Shown here in pieces: positions 60,063 through 64,000 of a stretch of DNA of 64,000 nucleotides. The notes beneath the pieces were generated by a model. It had not been told where the DNA came from, did no database searches, and saw only the letters and a program-made list of their open reading frames with translations. The position numbers and the translations under genes are program-made. Position 1 is the stretch's first letter. Each line of letters begins with the position of its first letter. This stretch comes from Sphingobacteriales bacterium (GTDB taxonomy: Bacteria; Bacteroidota; Bacteroidia; Chitinophagales; Chitinophagaceae): contig SEFT01000002.1 in NCBI GenBank assembly GCA_004144175.1, positions 124,001-188,000 of the forward strand, read 5' to 3'.

Positions 60063-60746
60063 TTATTGAAAAAGATACATGAGGCGAAAGGTCCAAATAT
60101 TATTAAACTGGTCGGCCCTGGCAAGTTCAGGATGCGTATTTGCAATCTTCCGTATCGGAAGGAGCGAATAGGCAAACCGGGCATTGAGGTGCAAACCTTT
60201 ATACAATTTCAGATTTCCGCCCGCTATAAAGTTGACATCAAACTTCCGGAACGGGAACTGCCTGTCAAGGTCTATATTACTGGGGAACGCCGGAGTTGTT
60301 GTAACGGTCTCGCTACTGCTTATGAGCTGCGAGTAGGAGAATCCGGCACCGAAGTGGCTTTTTCTTTTGTCGTAGTAATGCAGCTGAATAGGGACTTCTG
60401 CATAGTTCAGCCCTATTCGGTAGCGCTCTACCATATATACTTTGTTGGTAGATATCTGGGCAAAGTGCGCGCGCGCACCTTTTTGTGAGTAAAGGATCTC
60501 CATACTGGCGGCCACATGCGGTGCAAATTGCGCATACAAAATAGCGCCTACATTGAATCCCACTTTACGAAATCCCGCATACCGGTCCCCATCCACCTGT
60601 GTGAAATTTGTTCCCGCTACTATACCGCCATGAAACGTTCTTTGCTGCTCTTCGTACCAGCCTGTTTGTGCATTCGATGTGAAAGAGAAAGAGCACAAAA
60701 CAACGCCGAAGCATATAAGTGCGCTGAATTTTCTAATTTTAGCCAT
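60063..60746 (-). CDS. PorT-like outer membrane beta-barrel, tandem paralogue 2
   Basis: A 227-residue barrel protein with a signal peptide (MAKIRKFSALICFGVVLCSFSFTSNAQ) ending at Ala-Gln. The mature part reads WYEEQQRTFHGGIVAGTNFTQVDGDRYAGFRKVGFNVGAILYAQF (in parts), with LNYAEVPIQLHYYDKRKSHFGAGFSYSQLIS and TFRLMYLFQ. It is a near-copy of the downstream gene: the shared YDKRK and YSQLI phrases and the same C-terminal LMYLF ending show a tandem duplication. The start at 60746 was chosen for the signal peptide; it lies 19 nt from the divergent gene's start. Confidence 0.87.
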   Translation of the reverse strand: MAKIRKFSALICFGVVLCSFSFTSNAQTGWYEEQQRTFHGGIVAGTNFTQVDGDRYAGFRKVGFNVGAILYAQFAPHVAASMEILYSQKGARAHFAQISTNKVYMVERYRIGLNYAEVPIQLHYYDKRKSHFGAGFSYSQLISSSETVTTTPAFPSNIDLDRQFPFRKFDVNFIAGGNLKLYKGLHLNARFAYSLLPIRKIANTHPELARADQFNNIWTFRLMYLFQ

Positions 60747-60765
60747 CGAAACCGGAATTGCAGAA

Positions 60766-61077
60766 ATGAGCTTCAAATATACGCCAAACACGCTTAAAAA
60801 ACTGGAACAGCTTTTCGAAGAAGCCCGTTACATCATACGTTACGAGAAGGGAAATTTCAATTCCGGCTACTGTGTACTTGAAGATAAACGTGTGGCTGTC
60901 ATCAATAAGTTTCTCAGCATCGAAGGCCGCATCAATGCATTGGTAGAGATACTGCCATCGCTGGATGTAAATGAAGAAGAGCTGAGCGGCGAGATGCAGA
61001 AATGGTATAAACAACTGCGCGAGCAACCCGGCACATCAGGCACCGATACTACCGTACAAACCCAAATGGACATCTGA
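60766..61077 (+). CDS. Conserved small protein, unknown function
   Basis: A 103-residue helical soluble protein that is strongly patterned like a conserved Bacteroidota family: YTPNTLKKLEQLFEEARYIIRYEKGNFNSGYCVLEDKRVAVINKFLSIEGRINALVEILPSL (in parts). The start MSFKYTPN at 60766 is chosen because upstream extension overlaps the divergent barrel gene. The acidic C-terminus is likely disordered. It precedes the MBL hydrolase gene by 2 nt, so they form an operon. The function is not known. Confidence 0.75.
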   Translation: MSFKYTPNTLKKLEQLFEEARYIIRYEKGNFNSGYCVLEDKRVAVINKFLSIEGRINALVEILPSLDVNEEELSGEMQKWYKQLREQPGTSGTDTTVQTQMDI

Positions 61078-61079
61078 TA

Positions 61080-61841
61080 GTGAAGATCACGTTCTTAGGT
61101 ACCGGTACTTCACAGGGGGTTCCCGTCATAGGCTGCAACTGTGCCGTATGCACATCCACCGACAAGCGCGACAACAGGCTGCGTACATCGGTATGGGTAG
61201 AAACACCCGAGGCCAGCATTGTAATAGACAGCGGCCCCGATTTCCGCTACCAAATGCTGCGCGCGAAGGTGCGTAACCTGGATGCGATCATCTTTACCCA
61301 TAGCCATAAAGACCATATTGCAGGCCTCGATGATGTGCGTGCGTACAACTACTTTTCGGGCAAAGCAATGGAGATATATGCTACGGAAGAGACACAGGAC
61401 GGACTTCGAAGGGAATTCCATTATGTATTCAACAACCGGACCTATCCCGGCATACCGCAGCTCAACCTGAATACGATCACGAACAAGCCTTTTTATATCA
61501 ACGGTCTAGAGATAGTTCCTATACGCGTATTACACTATAAGCTCGAAGTATTTGGCTTTCGCATAGGCGGGTTTACTTATATAACGGATGCAAACTATAT
61601 AGCACCCGAAGAGTTGGAAAAGGCAAAAGGTAGTGACGTATTCGTGCTGAATGCACTGAGGCATGAGAAGCATATATCGCACTACAATCTGCCTGAAGCG
61701 ATGGAGATTGCCAATAGCGCTGATGTCAAAAACGCATATTTTCTGCATATAAGCCATCAATTAGGCTTGCACGAAGAGGTTACTAAAATGTTACCCGACC
61801 ATATGCACCTCGCCTACGATGGGCTGGAGTTGCATTTATGA
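61080..61841 (+). CDS. MBL-fold metallo-hydrolase (PhnP-like)
   Basis: A 253-residue metallo-beta-lactamase-fold enzyme. The zinc-binding motif HxHxDH is HSHKDH at residue 74 (FTHSHKDHIAGLDD). GTSQGVPVIGCNCAVCTS near the N-terminus carries the two cysteines of the PhnP-type structural zinc site. Later parts (VLHYKLEVFGFRIGG, ITDANYI, FVLNALRHEKHISHYNL, LHISHQLGLHEE) supply the remaining ligands. Relatives hydrolyse cyclic phosphates (PhnP) or act on small molecules. The start is a GTG, 2 nt after the previous stop codon. Confidence 0.88.
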   Translation: MKITFLGTGTSQGVPVIGCNCAVCTSTDKRDNRLRTSVWVETPEASIVIDSGPDFRYQMLRAKVRNLDAIIFTHSHKDHIAGLDDVRAYNYFSGKAMEIYATEETQDGLRREFHYVFNNRTYPGIPQLNLNTITNKPFYINGLEIVPIRVLHYKLEVFGFRIGGFTYITDANYIAPEELEKAKGSDVFVLNALRHEKHISHYNLPEAMEIANSADVKNAYFLHISHQLGLHEEVTKMLPDHMHLAYDGLELHL

Positions 61842-61896
61842 AAATGATAACTTTATCTTACGTAATTTTATATACTACAAACAGAGCTTTTACAAC

Positions 61897-62445
61897 ATGA
61901 GAAAAATATTCGCAACCCTGCTCATTAGCTGTGCTGGTTTTATGTCGGCCAATGCGCAATATGCTAACACAAAAATAGAAGTAGGACAGAAAGCCCCGGA
62001 ACTGGAATTGAAGACGCCTACCGGAGAAACGATGAAGCTTTCTGATGTAACTAAAAAGAGAATTGTACTGATCGATTTCTGGGCATCGTGGTGTGGCCCT
62101 TGCCGCCGTGCTAATCCGCGCCTGGTAGAAATGTATGACTACTATAAAGAGCAGAAATTCAAAAATGCAAAGAGTGGCTTTACCATCCTGAGCGTATCGC
62201 TCGATCAGGACCAGGCAAAATGGGCTAAGGCTATCACCGACGATAAACTCGCATGGCCTTTCCATGTAAGCGACCTGGGCGGATGGAAATCTAAAGCAGC
62301 CGATATTTACGGGGTACAGTTCATCCCGCAGGCATTTTTGGTAGATAGCGATGGCAAAGTGATAGGCAAGTACAACTTTGCCGAAGAAGCCCGCCAGGAC
62401 CTGGACAAGCTGCTGAAAGATGGCGGAAGCGCTCAGGCCAACTAA
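61897..62445 (+). CDS. Exported thioredoxin-like protein, TlpA/ResA family
   Basis: A 182-residue redoxin with a signal peptide (MRKIFATLLISCAGFMSANAQ). The thioredoxin-fold motif is WASWCGPCRRAN with Cys66/Cys69, and the cis-proline loop is FIPQAFLVDSDGKVIG. The opening EVGQKAPELELKTPTGETMKLSD is typical of AhpC-TSA-type TlpA proteins. It would reduce periplasmic disulfides, for example in cytochrome maturation or outer-membrane biogenesis. The ATG at 61897 was chosen because it places the signal peptide; it lies 55 nt after the MBL gene's stop. Confidence 0.9.
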   Translation: MRKIFATLLISCAGFMSANAQYANTKIEVGQKAPELELKTPTGETMKLSDVTKKRIVLIDFWASWCGPCRRANPRLVEMYDYYKEQKFKNAKSGFTILSVSLDQDQAKWAKAITDDKLAWPFHVSDLGGWKSKAADIYGVQFIPQAFLVDSDGKVIGKYNFAEEARQDLDKLLKDGGSAQAN

Positions 62446-62480
62446 TTAGCAAAAAAACTTATCAGTTATACGCTGATATT

Positions 62481-62513
62481 TTTTGCAGCTTTCTAAAAAA
62501 GTAGCTAACTTCG
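62481..62513 (+). promoter_or_regulatory. Candidate promoter upstream of rpmE2
   Basis: TTTTG at 62481-62485 and TAACTTCG at 62506-62513 (one mismatch to TAnnTTTG) with a 20-nt spacer, and a 49-nt leader to the ATG. Confidence 0.4.
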
Positions 62514-62561
62514 CCCACTCAATTCACGCATGGCCAATTCCATGCATTAAAAAGGCAATAA

Positions 62562-62813
62562 ATGAAAAAAGAAATTCATCCACAGAACTATCGCTTAGTA
62601 GTGTTTAAAGATATGACGAACGACGTTACGTTCCTTACACGCTCTACTTGCAATACCAAAGAATCCATTGTATGGGAAGATGGCAATGAATACCCACTGG
62701 TAAAAGTGGAGATTTCTAACACTTCTCACCCTTTCTACACCGGTAAGTCTATGTTCGTAGATACAGCGGGCCGTATCGAGAAATTCAAAAACCGCTACGC
62801 GAAAAAGAAATAA
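62562..62813 (+). CDS. rpmE2: 50S ribosomal protein L31 type B
   Basis: An 83-residue ribosomal protein L31 of type B, without the zinc-binding CxxC pairs of the type A form. The family opening [21 protein letters not shown] and the closing [18 protein letters not shown] are seen, with [24 protein letters not shown] between (in parts). The gene has a promoter-like box upstream, a terminator downstream, and is monocistronic. No type A paralogue is seen in the window. Confidence 0.96.
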   Translation: MKKEIHPQNYRLVVFKDMTNDVTFLTRSTCNTKESIVWEDGNEYPLVKVEISNTSHPFYTGKSMFVDTAGRIEKFKNRYAKKK

Positions 62814-62844
62814 GCTCACTTATTTATATTACTTGCTTCAAGCA

Positions 62845-62876
62845 CGAAAAATCCCGACTTTTGACGGGATTTTTCG
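62845..62876. terminator. Terminator between rpmE2 and the GlmU-like gene
   Basis: A perfect 12-bp stem CGAAAAATCCCG / CGGGATTTTTCG with an 8-nt loop and T-rich flank, ending 5 nt before the next ATG. Confidence 0.8.
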
Positions 62877-62880
62877 TTTT

Positions 62881-64000
62881 ATGAATTACCTGCTTTTTGA
62901 CGACGAGGTGCGCCTGCGCCTGCTGCCCTTTACACATACACGCCCAATAGCCGATATACGCTGCGGCATACTTACCATGCGCGAGCGCTGGGAGGTATTG
63001 CTGGATGCCCACACAGGCACGCTTACGGAAGAATACCTGCAAGAGTTGTATCCGCAAAATGCCGGGGATAAGAATATACTGATAAACGGAGCTGTATTTG
63101 CTACCAAAGAGCTGGTAGAAGCCATACAGCTACTACAGCCGGGCCATACGCTGATACATGGACGCACGATCATCGCAGCATGTATCGATGGTGCATTGCC
63201 CGATAGCGGCAGCTATATGACACAGCTGCACGCTATGAACGGCTCCAATTACCGCGACCCAATACAACGTATAGATAACCTATGGGATATCTTCTCGCTG
63301 AACGATATGGCCATACGCGAAGATTATGCGCTTGTTACGGAGAATCGCGTGAGCGCTGCAATACCGGAAGGTGTAACCGTGACCGGTAAAGAGAACTTAT
63401 TTATCGAAGAAGGAGCAATCATCAACGCAGGCTGCATTATTAACGCCGCTATAGGGCCTGTATATATTGGCAAGGATGCAGAGATACTGGAGGGTTCCAT
63501 CATACGCGGGCCACTGGCGCTATGCGAACATGCGGCTATAAAGATGGGTGCCAAAATATACGGCGCTACTACCATAGGCCCCGGCTGCAAGGTGGGTGGC
63601 GAAATAAGCAACGTGGTATTCTTTGCCAATAGCAATAAAGGGCATGATGGCTTTTTGGGCAATGCGGTGATAGGCGAATGGTGCAACCTGGGTGCCGACA
63701 CCAACTGCTCGAACCTGAAGAACAACTACGATGCAGTGAAGATATGGGACGAGCATCAGAACAAGCTGGTAAAGACAGGCCTCACCTTCTGCGGCCTGCT
63801 GATGGGCGACCATTCTAAGTGCGGTATCAATACTATGTTCAATACAGGTACGGTAGCTGCCGTGTCTTGCAATATATACGGTGCAGGCTTCCCCGATAAG
63901 TTCATCCCTTCGTTCTCCTGGGGTGGCGTTGAGGGAATGGTTACATATTCCTTTGATAAGGCAATGGATACCGCCAACAGGATGATGGGCAGGCGTAAAA
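62881..64000 (+). CDS. GlmU-like sugar nucleotidyltransferase / acyltransferase, partial (C-terminus beyond the window)
   Basis: About 373 codons are visible. It resembles the Bacteroidota GlmU-like group: an N-terminal region (MNYLLFDDEVRLRLLPFTHTRPIADIRCGILTMRERW, in part LLPFTHTRPIADIRCGIL) with the family's RPIADIRCG phrase, then a left-handed beta-helix with hexapeptide turns (ENLFIEEGAIINAGCIINAAIGPVYIGKDAEI, in part). GAKIYGATTIGPGCKVGGEISN and GFLGNAVIGEWCNLGADTNCSNL follow. Activity on a specific sugar cannot be told. The start MNYLLFDD follows immediately after a terminator. It runs off the right edge. Confidence 0.85.
   Translation, partial: MNYLLFDDEVRLRLLPFTHTRPIADIRCGILTMRERWEVLLDAHTGTLTEEYLQELYPQNAGDKNILINGAVFATKELVEAIQLLQPGHTLIHGRTIIAACIDGALPDSGSYMTQLHAMNGSNYRDPIQRIDNLWDIFSLNDMAIREDYALVTENRVSAAIPEGVTVTGKENLFIEEGAIINAGCIINAAIGPVYIGKDAEILEGSIIRGPLALCEHAAIKMGAKIYGATTIGPGCKVGGEISNVVFFANSNKGHDGFLGNAVIGEWCNLGADTNCSNLKNNYDAVKIWDEHQNKLVKTGLTFCGLLMGDHSKCGINTMFNTGTVAAVSCNIYGAGFPDKFIPSFSWGGVEGMVTYSFDKAMDTANRMMGRRK

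Noticed and set aside
1-64000. CRISPR arrays, tRNA genes, rRNA genes, transposases, phage genes and toxin-antitoxin modules.
   Set aside because: No regularly spaced repeats, cloverleaf sequence, 16S/23S segment, transposase motif or convincing toxin-antitoxin pair was found on reading either strand.

Overview
The window looks like chromosomal DNA from a member of the Bacteroidota, most likely a Chitinophagia/Sphingobacteriia-type genome. The evidence is: a short primary sigma factor without region 1.1; several upstream sequences with the Bacteroidota promoter pattern TTTG / TAnnTTTG; few Shine-Dalgarno motifs; three secreted proteins with type IX secretion (T9SS) C-terminal sorting domains; PorT-like and carboxypeptidase-regulatory/TonB-type outer-membrane barrels; and many SPII lipoproteins. 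No phage, transposase, CRISPR array, rRNA operon or tRNA was recognised. Most of the window is ordinary core and envelope gene content, with two AT-richer stretches of unknown genes.

1-12.4 kb: an LptF/G permease (cut by the window edge), a START-like protein, the primary sigma factor rpoD, a TrmH methyltransferase and a lone GT4 glycosyltransferase. A minus-strand run follows of four exported proteins: esterase, phosphodiester glycosidase, large outer-membrane barrel and lipoprotein. Next is a divergent HxlR regulator facing an Old Yellow Enzyme reductase that is translationally coupled to a DsbA-like protein.

12.4-28 kb: two AT-rich hypothetical islands flank a methyltransferase/PAP2 pair and the RNase P RNA gene. 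A papain-like (YiiX) gene is broken by two compensating frameshifts. Then come a T9SS cytochrome/copper-monooxygenase-like protein, valS, a GldM-C-terminal-like secreted protein, a GDSL hydrolase, an aldehyde dehydrogenase, a phosphohexomutase, the SRP RNA gene and a transaldolase-family enzyme. Two copies of a GC-rich palindromic intergenic repeat flank the phosphohexomutase gene.

28-48 kb: a sugar-phosphate isomerase, YraN, a cation/proton antiporter, a Nudix hydrolase, and a very large metallophosphoesterase / CotH-kinase-like / Omp85 barrel fusion. These are followed by a two-component system, a T9SS M43 metalloprotease, an archaemetzincin-like lipoprotein, a TonB-domain protein with an alpha-repeat partner, an MFS transporter, a GT2 glycosyltransferase and a DUF922 zincin.

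48-64 kb: a T9SS SBBP-repeat protein, small conserved proteins (DUF4241, DUF3817, DinB, a CheY-like receiver), an esterase with a TPR tail, an MCE/MlaD protein, three PorT-like barrel paralogues (two in tandem, coupled to a thioesterase), an amine oxidase, an MBL hydrolase, a TlpA thioredoxin, ribosomal protein L31 type B and a GlmU-like nucleotidyltransferase cut by the right edge.

The most unusual items are the three-part phosphatase/kinase-like/Omp85 surface protein, the large barrel gene with no ATG/GTG/TTG upstream of its signal peptide, the compensating double frameshift in the YiiX gene, and the HxlR-OYE-DsbA cassette whose DsbA protein carries a winged-helix-like tail.
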